A stretch of DNA of 64,000 bases from Aeromicrobium ginsengisoli (GTDB lineage Bacteria; Actinomycetota; Actinomycetes; Propionibacteriales; Nocardioidaceae): assembly GCF_004134905.2 (NCBI RefSeq), contig NZ_SDPQ02000004.1:186001-250000 (forward strand). The letters run 5' to 3'. This document shows positions 1 to 9,807 of this stretch, piece after piece. Within the stretch, counting starts at the first letter, position 1. Each line of letters begins with the position of its first letter. Made by a program: the position numbers and the translations under genes. The notes beneath the pieces are model-generated. The model saw nothing but the letters and a program-made list of their open reading frames with translations, did not search any database and was not told the origin of the DNA.

Positions 1-1
1 G

Positions 2-319
2 GGCGCCGGTCTCCGCGCCCTCGAGGCGCACGATGCGGCCTTGGTCCATCTGGTCGACCTGCCGGACGTCGGCCCCGATGTCGTACGCCGGCTGGCCCGC
101 CACGCCGCGGTCGACGTGCTGGCCCGGGCCGACTACGGCCACGGGCCGGGGCACCCGGTCCTGCTCGGTCGCGACCACTGGGCCGGGGTGATCGCGTCGG
201 TGGTGGGCGACCAAGGCGCTCGGGCGTACCTGGACCAGCACGACGTGCTCGCCGTCGACTGCCGCGACCTGGCCACGGGGGTCGACGTCGACCGGCCCGG
301 ACCTATGCTGGGCCGATGA
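2..319 (+). CDS. MobA/MocA-like molybdenum cofactor nucleotidyltransferase, C-terminal part
   Basis: This is the last 105 codons of a gene that begins before the window; the reading frame is open from base 2 to a TGA stop at 317-319. The segment GHPVLLGRDHW is typical of the MobA-like NTP transferases that attach CMP or GMP to molybdopterin (MocA type). The Asp-rich stretch near LVDLPDV fits the metal/nucleotide site. The next gene, an XdhC homologue 21 nt downstream on the same strand, supports a role in preparing molybdenum cofactor for xanthine- or CO-dehydrogenase-type enzymes. The N-terminal nucleotide-binding loop is outside the window, so the exact subfamily cannot be confirmed. Confidence 0.8.
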   Translation, partial: GAGLRALEAHDAALVHLVDLPDVGPDVVRRLARHAAVDVLARADYGHGPGHPVLLGRDHWAGVIASVVGDQGARAYLDQHDVLAVDCRDLATGVDVDRPGPMLGR

Positions 320-340
320 CGAGCGACGTGGGCCGGCACC

Positions 341-1477
341 GTGCGTGAGGTCATGTCGCCCTTGCTCGCCGCGTGGCGCCGGGGTGAGACCGCAGCGCTG
401 GCGACGGTGGTGCACACCGAGCACTCCGCGCCGCGACCACCCGGCGCCTCCATGCTGGTGCTCGCCGACGGCACGGTGCACGGTTCGGTCTCCGGTGGTT
501 GTGTCGAGGGCGCCGTCTACGAGCTGGCGCAGACCGTCCTCGCCGACCGGGCGGCCGCTCTCCAACGGTTCGGCATCAGCGACGAGCAGGCGTTCACGGT
601 TGGACTGACCTGCGGCGGCACGATCGACGTCTTCGTCGAGCCGATCGGTCCGGACCTCTTCACGGGTCTTGACCGACTCGCGGGCGACGTCCGGGCCGGC
701 GACCCGGTCGCGATCGCGACGGTCGTCGAGCACCCCGACCAGGACTGGATCGGCCGGCGCATCGTCGTACGCCCCGGATCGGTCGACGGCACGCTCGGCC
801 ATCCGCGGGCGGACGACGCCGTGACGGATGACGTACGTGGGCTGCTCGACGCCGGGACCACCGGGACCCTGGCGTACGGTCCGGCGGGCGAACGCATGGA
901 GACCGGTATGCGGGTCTTCGTCTCGAGCTTCCAGCCTCGGCCCCGGATGATCGTCTTCGGTGCGATCGACTTCGCCGCCGCCGTGGCGCAGCAGGGGGCG
1001 TTCCTCGGCTATCGGGTGACGGTCTGCGATGCGCGGGGAGTCTTCGCGACACCGTCGAGGTTCCCCGCCGCCGACGAGGTCGTGGTGGCGTGGCCGCACG
1101 ACTATCTCGAGCAGCAGGTCGACGACGGTCTGCTCGACCGACGCACGGTGATCTGCGTCCTGACCCACGACCCGAAGTTCGACGTCCCGGTCCTCGACGT
1201 CGCGCTGCGCCTGGACGGCGCCCAGCGCCCAGCCTTCATCGGCGCAATGGGCTCGCGCCGTACGCACCTCGACCGGCTCGCGAGGCTCCGCGAGGCCGGC
1301 CTCGGCGACGACCACCTCGCCCGGCTGTCGAGCCCGATCGGCCTGGACCTCGGTGGGCGTACGCCCGAGGAGACGGCGGTCTCGGTCATGGCTGAGATCA
1401 TCGCGCAGCGTTGGGGCGGCTCGGGGCTTCCGCTGTCCGCCTCGGGCGGTCGGGTGCACCACGAGCACGCACCCTGA
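341..1477 (+). CDS. XdhC/CoxI family molybdenum enzyme maturation protein
   Basis: A 378-residue protein with the two-part XdhC layout. The N-terminal XdhC_CoxI domain contains GSVSGGCVEGAV and LTCGGTIDVFVEP, whose conserved cysteines bind the cofactor in this family. The C-terminal Rossmann-like domain begins near MIVFGAIDFAAAV and continues to the conserved FIGAMGSRRTH and LGGRTPEETAVSVMAEI segments. XdhC proteins bind molybdenum cofactor, promote its sulfuration and deliver it to xanthine dehydrogenase-like hydroxylases. The GTG at 341 gives the usual family start (MREV); an in-frame ATG at 353 is the alternative. It follows the MocA-like gene and is convergent with helR, only two bases separating the stops. 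The hydroxylase itself is not in the window. Confidence 0.87.
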   Translation: MREVMSPLLAAWRRGETAALATVVHTEHSAPRPPGASMLVLADGTVHGSVSGGCVEGAVYELAQTVLADRAAALQRFGISDEQAFTVGLTCGGTIDVFVEPIGPDLFTGLDRLAGDVRAGDPVAIATVVEHPDQDWIGRRIVVRPGSVDGTLGHPRADDAVTDDVRGLLDAGTTGTLAYGPAGERMETGMRVFVSSFQPRPRMIVFGAIDFAAAVAQQGAFLGYRVTVCDARGVFATPSRFPAADEVVVAWPHDYLEQQVDDGLLDRRTVICVLTHDPKFDVPVLDVALRLDGAQRPAFIGAMGSRRTHLDRLARLREAGLGDDHLARLSSPIGLDLGGRTPEETAVSVMAEIIAQRWGGSGLPLSASGGRVHHEHAP

Positions 1478-1479
1478 CG

Positions 1480-3642
1480 TCAGCTTGTGAGGACCACGAG
1501 CTGCTGGGTCGCGCGCGTCATCGCGACATAGCGATCGACAGCGCCCTCGACGCCGTCGCCGAACGTCTCGGGATCGATCAGGACCACCAGGTCGAACTCG
1601 AGTCCCTTCGACAGCTCAGGCCGGAGCGACCGGACCCGTGGCCGCTCCGCGATGGCGGCGGTGCTGATGATGCACGCGATGCCCTCGGCATGCTCCGCGA
1701 GCCAGGCGTCGAGGATCTCGTCGAGCTCGCCGACGGCACCATTCGCCACCGGGATGCCGCTGCGACGGATCGACGTCGGCACATTGGCGTCGGGCAGGGC
1801 CGCCCGGATGACCGGCTCGGCCTCGGTCATGACCTCCTCCGGCGTGCGGTAGTTGATGCTCTGCGCCTGCACCGTGACCTGGTCGAGCCCGGCCCGCTGG
1901 AGTCGTTCGGGCCAGGTCTCGGCGAACCCGCGCCGCGCCTGCGCGCGGTCGCCGACGACCGTGAAGCTCCGTGACGGGCAGCGCAACAGGAGCATCTGCC
2001 ACTCCGCGTCGGTCAGCTCCTGGGCCTCGTCGACGACGATGTGCGCGAACGGGCCGGTGAGCTCGTCCGGCTCCGGAGTCGGCAGCGCCGAGGTGTCGAC
2101 CAAGGTCTCCTTCAGGTCCTCGTGGCGCAGCATCGTGACGAGCCCTTCGCCGTACTCGTCGCCATCGGCCGACGAGGCGATCAGGTCGTCGATGACCCGG
2201 CCCATCTGCTCACGCTCGGCCGCGACCGCTGCCGCCCGTCGGCGCTTGCGGCGAGATGCCTCGACGTCGCCCAGGCGTTGCCGCGCGGCGTCCAGCAGCG
2301 GCAGGTCGGAGTCGGTCCACGCCTGGGCATCGGACCGCTGCAGCAGCCTGACCTCGTCGGCGCTGAGCCATGGGGCGCACATGCGCAGGTAGGCCGGCAC
2401 CGACCAGAGGTCGCCGACCAGGTCTGCTGCGTCGATCAGCGGCCACGCCCGGCCGAACGCGTCGACCAGCTCCTCGTTCTGGGTCAGCGATCTGCGCAGC
2501 AGCTCCGGCGAGACGTCGCCGTCGTCGTCGTGCTTGTCCATGAGGATCGTCAGCAGCTCCTCCCAGACCTGGTCGCGCGCCTCGTTGTGGGGCGTGCCCG
2601 GCTCGGCCGCCCCGAACGCCTCGGCCCAGTCGGCGGTGCTGAGCCAGATCTCGGACCAGTCGGTCTCGACCGTCATCGGCTTGGTGGGCGGTTCCTCGTA
2701 GAGCCGGACCGCCGGCTCGATGGCGCGCACCATGTCGGCGGTCGACTTCAGGCGAGCCACCTCGGGATCGGATTCAGGGCGCGCCCCGACGCCGTCCGGC
2801 ACGAGGTCGCGCAGGGTGCACGTCTGCACGCCCTCCTCGCCGAGGCTCGGCAGGACGTCGGCGACATAGCTGAGGTACGGCTGATGCGGGCCGACGAACA
2901 GCACGTCGCCGCGGCGGTGTCCCAGACGAGGGTCGGCATAGAGCAGGTATGCCGCGCGGTGCAGCGCGACGACGGTCTTGCCGGTGCCGGGCCCGCCGTC
3001 GACGACGAGGGTGCCGCGGGATCCGGCTCGGATGATGGCGTCCTGGTCGGCCTGGATCGTCCCGAGCACATCGCGCATTCGAGGTGACCTCCTGCCGGCC
3101 AGGCTGGCGATGAACGCGGACTGGTCGTCGAGGGCAGCGTGTCCCTCGAGACCGTCCCGCGTGAACACCTCGTCCCAGTAGTCCGTGATCAGGCCCCGCG
3201 TCCAGCGGAACCTGCGCCGGCTCACCAGCCCCATGGGGTTCGCGTGGGTCGCGCCGAAGAACGGCTCGGCGGCGGGGGAGCGCCAGTCGAGCAGCAGGCG
3301 CCGGCCGCCGCTGTCGGTGAGGCCGAGCCTGCCGACGTACGCGGACTCGCCGCCGGCATCGACGATGCGGCCGAGGCACAGGTCGAGCCCGAACCGGCGC
3401 AGGGTGCGCAGCCGGGCGGTGAGCCGGTGCACCTCCATGTCGCGGTCGAGCGCCTCCTGTCCGATGCCGCCGGGCGCCTTGCGCTCGGTATCGAGTCGTT
3501 CGGACAGCTCGGCGATCGACTGCTCGAGGGTGTCCTGGATCGCCGCGAAGTGCCGCTCATCGGCGGCGATCAGTGCTGGATCTGCCTTGGTGGGGTGGTC
3601 GGTCAGGTTGAAGGCGCTTTCACGCAAGATGGTGGCTCCCAT
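1480..3642 (-). CDS. helR: HelR/HelD-type RNA polymerase-associated helicase-like ATPase
   Basis: A 720-residue superfamily-1 UvrD/Rep-like protein of the HelD class, which bind RNA polymerase and use ATP to strip it from DNA or inhibitors. The Walker A loop GGPGTGKT lies near residue 214 and is preceded by a long N-terminal coiled-coil-like arm. The Walker B-type VVDEAQ lies near residue 534, followed by VGDRAQ and the C-terminal MTRATQQLVVL motif VI. I chose the ATG at 3642; a TTG at 3699 also opens the frame but lies inside the upstream palindrome. That palindrome matches the rifamycin-associated element found before rifamycin-resistance genes, so HelR, which dislodges rifamycin from RNA polymerase, is the best assignment. 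Plain HelD is the alternative. Confidence 0.85.
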   Translation of the reverse strand: MGATILRESAFNLTDHPTKADPALIAADERHFAAIQDTLEQSIAELSERLDTERKAPGGIGQEALDRDMEVHRLTARLRTLRRFGLDLCLGRIVDAGGESAYVGRLGLTDSGGRRLLLDWRSPAAEPFFGATHANPMGLVSRRRFRWTRGLITDYWDEVFTRDGLEGHAALDDQSAFIASLAGRRSPRMRDVLGTIQADQDAIIRAGSRGTLVVDGGPGTGKTVVALHRAAYLLYADPRLGHRRGDVLFVGPHQPYLSYVADVLPSLGEEGVQTCTLRDLVPDGVGARPESDPEVARLKSTADMVRAIEPAVRLYEEPPTKPMTVETDWSEIWLSTADWAEAFGAAEPGTPHNEARDQVWEELLTILMDKHDDDGDVSPELLRRSLTQNEELVDAFGRAWPLIDAADLVGDLWSVPAYLRMCAPWLSADEVRLLQRSDAQAWTDSDLPLLDAARQRLGDVEASRRKRRRAAAVAAEREQMGRVIDDLIASSADGDEYGEGLVTMLRHEDLKETLVDTSALPTPEPDELTGPFAHIVVDEAQELTDAEWQMLLLRCPSRSFTVVGDRAQARRGFAETWPERLQRAGLDQVTVQAQSINYRTPEEVMTEAEPVIRAALPDANVPTSIRRSGIPVANGAVGELDEILDAWLAEHAEGIACIISTAAIAERPRVRSLRPELSKGLEFDLVVLIDPETFGDGVEGAVDRYVAMTRATQQLVVLTS

Positions 3643-3685
3643 GTCGGTCGGTGTGGCTCCGGCCGGCCATTCTGGAGCACCATGG

Positions 3686-3704
3686 GGGTCTTGCGGCAAG
3701 CCCC
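3686..3704 (-). promoter_or_regulatory. Rifamycin-associated element (RAE) upstream of helR
   Basis: The 19 bases read GGGTCTTGCGGCAAGCCCC on the + strand. This differs at one position (T for G) from the RAE palindrome as I recall it, GGGGCTTGCGGCAAGCCCC, which precedes rifamycin-inactivating genes and helR in actinomycetes. It ends 43 nt before the helR ATG. On the coding strand a -10-like TATAGC (3717-3712) sits just upstream, so the element would lie at or immediately after the transcription start. Expected role: rifamycin-inducible control of helR. Confidence 0.8.
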
Positions 3705-3727
3705 CTGGTCCGCTATAGATTGGTGGT

Positions 3728-3752
3728 AGAGGGGCGGTTCGCCCCTCTTTTT
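3728..3752 (+). terminator. Hairpin plus T-run between kynA and helR
   Basis: AGAGGGGC and GCCCCTCT form a perfect 8-bp stem around a GGTTC loop, followed on the + strand by five Ts. This is a textbook intrinsic terminator, yet both flanking genes are on the minus strand. There the hairpin would follow the kynA stop without a U-tract. It may serve as a tail-less terminator for kynA or block antisense transcription coming from the helR side. Confidence 0.5.
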
Positions 3753-3765
3753 GCTGCCCGCCCGC

Positions 3766-4611
3766 CTACGGGGCGCCGATGTGCGTGCGTACGTCCAGGA
3801 GCTCAGGAAAGAACTGGAGCTCGAGGGCCTTCTGCAGGAACGTCACGCCGGACGAGCCGCCGGTGCCGCGCTTGAACCCGATGATGCGCTCGACCGTCTT
3901 GAGGTGCCGGAACCGCCACAGCTGGAAGCTGCCCTCGACGTCGACGAGCTCTTCGCACATCTCGTACGCCGCCCAGTACGCGTCGGGGTCGGCGTAGATA
4001 CGGCGCAGCACCTCGATCACGCCGGGATCGGCGACGTACGGCTGCGTGACGTCGCGCTCCAGCACGGTTGCGGGCACCGCATGCCCCTGGCGGGCGAGGA
4101 ATCGCAGGAACTCGTCGTACAGGCTCGGCGCCTCGAGGTCGGCCTGCAGCGCCGACCGCAGCGCGTCATCGTGCTCGAAGACCTTGATCATCTGCGGGTT
4201 CTTGTTGCCGAGCAGGAACTCGACGGTGCGGTACTGCGGCGACTGGAAGCCTGACGCCTTGCCGAGCGAGTCGCGGAACTGGGCGTACTCGATCGGGGTC
4301 AGCGTCTCCAGCACGGCCCACTGCTCGAACATCTGCCGCTGGATCGCCTTGACCCGCGCGAGGCGCTTGAGCGCGGGCGGCAGGTCGTCGGCGGCGATCA
4401 GGGCGATCGCGGACCTCAGCTCGTGGGTCAGCTGCTTGAGCCACAGCTCGGTGACCTGGTGCTGGATGATGAACAGCATCTCGTCGTGGTGGTCCGACAC
4501 GGGGTGCTGTGCGGACAACAGCGTCGGCAGCCGGAGATAGCTCGCGTACGTCATCTCGCCGCGCAGATCGGTCGCGACCCCGTCCTCGATCGGCCGAAAG
4601 GACTCACTCAT
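3766..4611 (-). CDS. kynA: Tryptophan 2,3-dioxygenase
   Basis: A 281-residue haem dioxygenase that opens the indole ring of L-tryptophan to give N-formylkynurenine, the first step of the kynurenine pathway. Family landmarks are [15 protein letters not shown] near the N-terminus, [19 protein letters not shown] with the distal histidine, [17 protein letters not shown], the haem-ligand region [12 protein letters not shown] near residue 235, and the glycine loop GTGGSSGV. The ATG at 4611 gives the usual length; longer in-frame starts add a basic stretch not seen in the family. No kynureninase or formamidase gene is adjacent. It is divergent from the ABC exporter at 4664, with 52 nt between the starts. 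Confidence 0.95.
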   Translation of the reverse strand: MSESFRPIEDGVATDLRGEMTYASYLRLPTLLSAQHPVSDHHDEMLFIIQHQVTELWLKQLTHELRSAIALIAADDLPPALKRLARVKAIQRQMFEQWAVLETLTPIEYAQFRDSLGKASGFQSPQYRTVEFLLGNKNPQMIKVFEHDDALRSALQADLEAPSLYDEFLRFLARQGHAVPATVLERDVTQPYVADPGVIEVLRRIYADPDAYWAAYEMCEELVDVEGSFQLWRFRHLKTVERIIGFKRGTGGSSGVTFLQKALELQFFPELLDVRTHIGAP

Positions 4612-4663
4612 ACCTGCACGGTATGCCGTCGCCGGCTCGGTCCCGCGTGACAGGGTGGTGCGC

Positions 4664-5581
4664 ATGGCACTGATCAAGGCGGTGGGGCTCGGCAAGACCT
4701 ACGGGTCCACGCGCGCCGTCAACGACCTGTCGTTCGAGGTGCACCCCGGCAGCGTCACCGGGTTCCTCGGCCCCAACGGCTCCGGCAAGTCGACGACGAT
4801 GCGGCTCATGCTGGGGCTCGACCGGGGCGACGGCGCCACGACGTACGACGGCCGGACGTTCGCCGAGCTCGACCACCCGATGCGGCACGTCGGCGCGCTG
4901 CTCGAGGCCAAGCCGTTCCACCCGACGCGCCACGCCCGCAACCACTTGCGCATGCTCGCCGCCGCCAACCGTATCGCCGACTCACGCGTCGACCAGGTCA
5001 TGGAGATGGTCGGCCTGGCGACCGTCGCCAAGGGCAAGCCCAAGAAGTTCAGCCTCGGCATGGGCCAACGCCTGGGCATCGCCGCGGCACTGCTCGGCGA
5101 CCCCGACACGTTGATCCTCGACGAGCCGAGCAACGGGCTCGACCCGCAGGGCATCCAGTGGCTGCGCTCCCTGCTCAAGCACCTCGCCGGCGAGGGCCGT
5201 TCGGTGTTCGTGTCGAGCCACCTGCTGCAGGAGATGGCGGTGCTGGCCGACGAGCTCGTCGTGATCGGTCGCGGCAAGATGCTGGCCAACGGGGCGGTCT
5301 CCGACTTCATCTCGCACAGCGGCCTCGGCACGGTCGAGGTGCGTACGCCGGACGGGGCGACGCTCGCGCCGGCGATCGAGGCACTGGGCGCGACGATCGT
5401 CCGCGACGGTGACAGCCTCGTCGTCAGCGGGGCCACCGCCGAGCAGATCGGCGAGGCGGCACACTCCGTCGGCGCGCGCCTTCATCAGCTCGCAACGCGT
5501 GACGCCACCTTGGAGGAGGCCTTCCTGGAGGCGACCGGGCTGTCCGAGGAGTTCCGTGGGTCGACAGGAGACCTCGCATGA
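4664..5581 (+). CDS. ABC transporter ATP-binding protein
   Basis: A 305-residue ATPase of the multidrug/bacitracin export class (CcmA/NatA-like). Walker [10 protein letters not shown] is near residue 37, the Q-loop region is replaced by LLEAKPFHP, the signature is [10 protein letters not shown] and Walker B is [12 protein letters not shown], followed by SSHLLQEM with the switch histidine. A C-terminal extension of about 80 residues resembles the DUF4162-type tail of exporters. The ATG at 4664 has AGGG eight bases upstream; GTG codons at 4655 and 4658 are alternatives. Its stop overlaps the permease start (ATGA), so the two form one transporter. Substrate unknown. Confidence 0.9.
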   Translation: MALIKAVGLGKTYGSTRAVNDLSFEVHPGSVTGFLGPNGSGKSTTMRLMLGLDRGDGATTYDGRTFAELDHPMRHVGALLEAKPFHPTRHARNHLRMLAAANRIADSRVDQVMEMVGLATVAKGKPKKFSLGMGQRLGIAAALLGDPDTLILDEPSNGLDPQGIQWLRSLLKHLAGEGRSVFVSSHLLQEMAVLADELVVIGRGKMLANGAVSDFISHSGLGTVEVRTPDGATLAPAIEALGATIVRDGDSLVVSGATAEQIGEAAHSVGARLHQLATRDATLEEAFLEATGLSEEFRGSTGDLA

Positions 5582-6396
5582 TCGACGCCCTCCGCTACGA
5601 GTACGTACGACTCCGCACGCTCCGCTCGACCTACTGGCTCATCGGCATCGCGATGACGTTCCAGCTCATCATGTCGATCGTCCTGGCGGCCGTGATCGCC
5701 CAGTCCGACTCGTTCGGCCGCGGCAACGATGCGTTCGACATCATCGCGACGATCGGCGCGTCGAGCGGCTTCGCGCCGCTGTTCATCGCCTACATCATCG
5801 GTCTGCTCGGGGTGTTCTCGACGGGTCACGAGTACCGCCACGGGATGATCCGCGCGACCCTCACCGCGATCCCCAGTCGTACGCATGTGTTCGCTGCCAA
5901 GGTCATCTCGACCGTGGTGATCTCGGCCGTCGCCGCGCTGCTCTGCATCGTCATCGCCCTGCTGAGCATCGTCGCCTTCGGTCTCGACTTCCCCAGCACC
6001 AGGGCCCTGGTCAACATGACGGCGGGCACACTGATCTTCACGGCGCTGTTCTCGCTGTCCGGTCTGGCCTACAGTGCGCTGACCCGCAACCAGACCGCCG
6101 CGGTCGCCCTGCTGATGCTGGTGCCGTCGATCGTCGAGCAGATCATCCGCGCGATCGTCATCGTGATCAAGAGCGCCTCTGACGAGCCGAGCTCCGACGG
6201 CGGCATCATGAACATCCTCAAGTACCTCCCGTACGACGCCGGCGGCAAGCTCTACACGAGGGCGTCGCTGGACGACCTGTTGTCGTTCCTGGGGTTCGTC
6301 CCGTTCGGGGCGGTCGGCGGCGGCATCGTCATGGGCGTCTTCGTCGGCGCGCTGCTCGCCGGCTCCTACGCGCTGTTCATCCGTCGCGACGCATGA
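5578..6396 (+). CDS. ABC-2 type transporter permease
   Basis: A 272-residue membrane protein with about six hydrophobic segments, for example FQLIMSIVLAAVIAQ, FAPLFIAYIIGLLGVFS and the last segment near GGIVMGVFVGALLAGSYAL. GHEYRHGMIRATLTAIPSR is characteristic of ABC-2 permeases paired with CcmA-like ATPases. Translation is coupled to the ATPase by a 4-nt overlap, so it should form the membrane half of that exporter. Neighbouring genes give no hint of the substrate. Confidence 0.88.
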   Translation: MIDALRYEYVRLRTLRSTYWLIGIAMTFQLIMSIVLAAVIAQSDSFGRGNDAFDIIATIGASSGFAPLFIAYIIGLLGVFSTGHEYRHGMIRATLTAIPSRTHVFAAKVISTVVISAVAALLCIVIALLSIVAFGLDFPSTRALVNMTAGTLIFTALFSLSGLAYSALTRNQTAAVALLMLVPSIVEQIIRAIVIVIKSASDEPSSDGGIMNILKYLPYDAGGKLYTRASLDDLLSFLGFVPFGAVGGGIVMGVFVGALLAGSYALFIRRDA

Positions 6397-6401
6397 TTCC
6401 A

Positions 6402-6415
6402 GTGACTGACGTCAC
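6402..6415. promoter_or_regulatory. Palindromic operator GTGAC-N4-GTCAC before the GAF regulator
   Basis: GTGACTGACGTCAC has perfect 5-bp arms around TGAC. It lies 22 nt before the ATG of the GAF regulator. The same arms with a different centre recur at 7753-7766 before the aldehyde dehydrogenase, which suggests one regulator binds both and represses or controls itself. Confidence 0.6.
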
Positions 6416-6436
6416 ACGGGGTCGTACACTCCGGGC

Positions 6437-7717
6437 ATGGCCCGCCACGATCTCGCGATGCCGCCGGGTGCCGATCCGGCGGCGCTGTCGCGGCATCTCG
6501 AGGAGGCGCACGACCAGTTCGTGAGCACGGGCCAGGTCGACTCCGGCCTGCGCCAGCTGGTGTTCGACTCGTGGCGGCGCAGCGTCGAGGGCGGGCTCGA
6601 CCCTGAGCAGGCGCTCGCGGCCATCCGGCTCGACGACGTGGCCCTCGCCGACATCCGTGACTCGCACCCGCTGGCGACCGGGATGCCGGTCATCCGCCGG
6701 CTCCTCGTCGAGAGCGCCGCCGAGGCCGGCCTGCTCGTCGCGGTGAGTGACGCCGCAGGACAGCTGCTGTGGGTCGAGGGCGACTCCTCGCTGCGCACGC
6801 GTGCCGAGGACATGCACTTCCTGCCCGGCGCCGACTGGAGCGAGGCCAGCGTGGGCACCAACGCACCGGGCACCGCGCTCGCGCTCGACCGACCCGTCCA
6901 GATCTTCGGCGCCGAGCACCTGGCCCGGCAGGTCACTCCGTGGAGCTGCTCAGCGGCGCCGATCCACGACCCCGACACCGGAGCGATCCTCGGCGTCCTC
7001 GACCTGACGGGTGGTCCCGACGTCGCCACCGCACAGAGCCTGACCCTCGTACGCGCGACCGTCGCGGCGGTCGAGGCCGAGCTGCGGATCGAGCGGCTCA
7101 GCCCGGCCCCGACTACCACGGCGAGCAGTGGCTGGTCGATCCCGGCGCTCGAGGTGCTCGGCAGCCGCGGCGCGACCCTGCGCCACGGCACCACGACGAC
7201 CCGGCTGAGCCTGCGCCACAGCGAGATCATGGTGCTGCTCGCCGAGTCCCGCGACGGCATGACGACTGCTGAGCTGTCGGTCGCGCTGAGCGACGACGAG
7301 CAGGCGCAGGTCACGATCCGCGCCGAGCTGTCGCGGTTGCGGGCGGTGCTGGGACCGATCGAGCTGGCCTCCAGGCCCTACCGGCTCGGCAACGAGATCG
7401 GCACCGACATCGACCGGGTGCGCGAGGACCTCGCCGCCGGGCGGGTGCGGAGCGCCGTGGCCCACTATCGCGGGCCGGTGCTGCCCGCATCGACCGCGCC
7501 GGCCATCGAGCAGCTGCGCGACGAGATCCACATGCTCGTACGCTCGTGCCTGCTGAGCGCGGGGGATGCCGACGCGCTGCTGTCGTTCGCCGACACGGCC
7601 CATGGCCGCGACGACTTCGAGATCTGGGAGCGCGTCCTCCAGATCCTGCCGCCCACGTCGCCCCGCCACGCGCAGGTCGCCGCTCAGGTCGCGAAGCTCG
7701 ACGCCGAGTTGGGCTGA
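6437..7717 (+). CDS. GAF-domain transcriptional regulator of the aldehyde dehydrogenase locus
   Basis: A 426-residue protein. The N-terminal part (FDSWRRSVEGGLDP, then ATGMPVIRRLLVESA) resembles the sensory region of AcoR/GAF-type activators. A GAF domain spans roughly residues 70-210, including SVGTNAPGTALALDRPVQIFGAEH. The C-terminal third carries a helix-turn-helix-like stretch (SEIMVLLAESRDGMTTAELS, then LSRLRAVLG) rather than a sigma-54 AAA+ domain. In actinobacteria such proteins sit next to an aldehyde dehydrogenase and a DUF779 gene, exactly as here. Likely role: sense an aldehyde or related metabolite and control the next two genes through the shared GTGAC-N4-GTCAC sites. Confidence 0.82.
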   Translation: MARHDLAMPPGADPAALSRHLEEAHDQFVSTGQVDSGLRQLVFDSWRRSVEGGLDPEQALAAIRLDDVALADIRDSHPLATGMPVIRRLLVESAAEAGLLVAVSDAAGQLLWVEGDSSLRTRAEDMHFLPGADWSEASVGTNAPGTALALDRPVQIFGAEHLARQVTPWSCSAAPIHDPDTGAILGVLDLTGGPDVATAQSLTLVRATVAAVEAELRIERLSPAPTTTASSGWSIPALEVLGSRGATLRHGTTTTRLSLRHSEIMVLLAESRDGMTTAELSVALSDDEQAQVTIRAELSRLRAVLGPIELASRPYRLGNEIGTDIDRVREDLAAGRVRSAVAHYRGPVLPASTAPAIEQLRDEIHMLVRSCLLSAGDADALLSFADTAHGRDDFEIWERVLQILPPTSPRHAQVAAQVAKLDAELG

Positions 7718-7752
7718 CCGGGCTCTCGCTGCAACGTTCGGGCAACGGTCGC

Positions 7753-7766
7753 GTGACTACGGTCAC
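7753..7766. promoter_or_regulatory. Palindromic operator GTGAC-N4-GTCAC before the aldehyde dehydrogenase
   Basis: GTGACTACGGTCAC has the same 5-bp arms as the site at 6402-6415, with a 4-nt centre. It lies 25 nt before the dehydrogenase ATG and follows a direct repeat GCAACG (7734-7739 and 7742-7747). The paired occurrence supports a regulator-specific operator. Confidence 0.6.
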
Positions 7767-7791
7767 AGCAACCCCGACCTGAAGGAGCACC

Positions 7792-9315
<1,524 letters not shown>

Positions 9316-9340
9316 TGGTCCACGGGATGGGAGACCCGTC

Positions 9341-9730
9341 GTGACGGTGGAACGCGTCGCGATCACCCCGGAGGCTGCGGCCCTGCTCCGCAGCCTCCGG
9401 GCGTCTCACGCCATGCCGCTGATGTTCCACCAGTCCGGCGGGTGCTGCGACGGGTCGGCACCCATGTGTTTCACCCAGGGCACGTTCCTGACCGGGCCGC
9501 AGGACGTCCACCTCGGTGAGCTCGACTACGGCGGACCGGAGCCGGCGCCGGTGTGGATCTCGCGCGAGCAGTTCGCCTATTGGTCGCACACCCACATCAC
9601 GATCGACGTCGTGCCCGGCCGGGGCGCAGGGTTCTCGATCGAGGGCCCGACCGGTAACCGGTTCATCATCCGCTCGCGGATCTTCACGGAGGCCGAGACC
9701 GCTGAGCTGGCGACGTACGTCACGCCCTGA
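9341..9730 (+). CDS. DUF779 domain protein
   Basis: A 129-residue soluble protein. The conserved DUF779 segments are visible: HQSGGCCDGSAPMCF with paired cysteines, then GPQDVHLGEL, and FWSH-like YWSHTHITIDVVPGRG followed by GFSIEGPTGNRFI. The family is almost always encoded next to an aldehyde dehydrogenase and is thought to act with it; the cysteines and histidines could bind metal. The start is the GTG at 9341. It completes the regulator-dehydrogenase-DUF779 unit. The biochemical role is unknown. Confidence 0.88.
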   Translation: MTVERVAITPEAAALLRSLRASHAMPLMFHQSGGCCDGSAPMCFTQGTFLTGPQDVHLGELDYGGPEPAPVWISREQFAYWSHTHITIDVVPGRGAGFSIEGPTGNRFIIRSRIFTEAETAELATYVTP

Positions 9731-9734
9731 AACC

Positions 9735-9749
9735 GTAACTCGTTGTTAC
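9735..9749. promoter_or_regulatory. Inverted repeat GTAAC-N5-GTTAC upstream of the acyl-CoA synthetase
   Basis: GTAACTCGTTGTTAC has perfect 5-bp arms and sits in an A+T-richer patch between the DUF779 stop and the acyl-CoA synthetase gene (start 9808). It could be the operator of a TetR- or GntR-like lipid regulator encoded elsewhere. No regulator gene lies next to it. Confidence 0.35.
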
Positions 9750-9807
9750 ACTTTCGAGGTTCTGGCCGGCGCAGTAGCGTCATGGCGAACGCACCCAAGG
9801 GAGTTGC

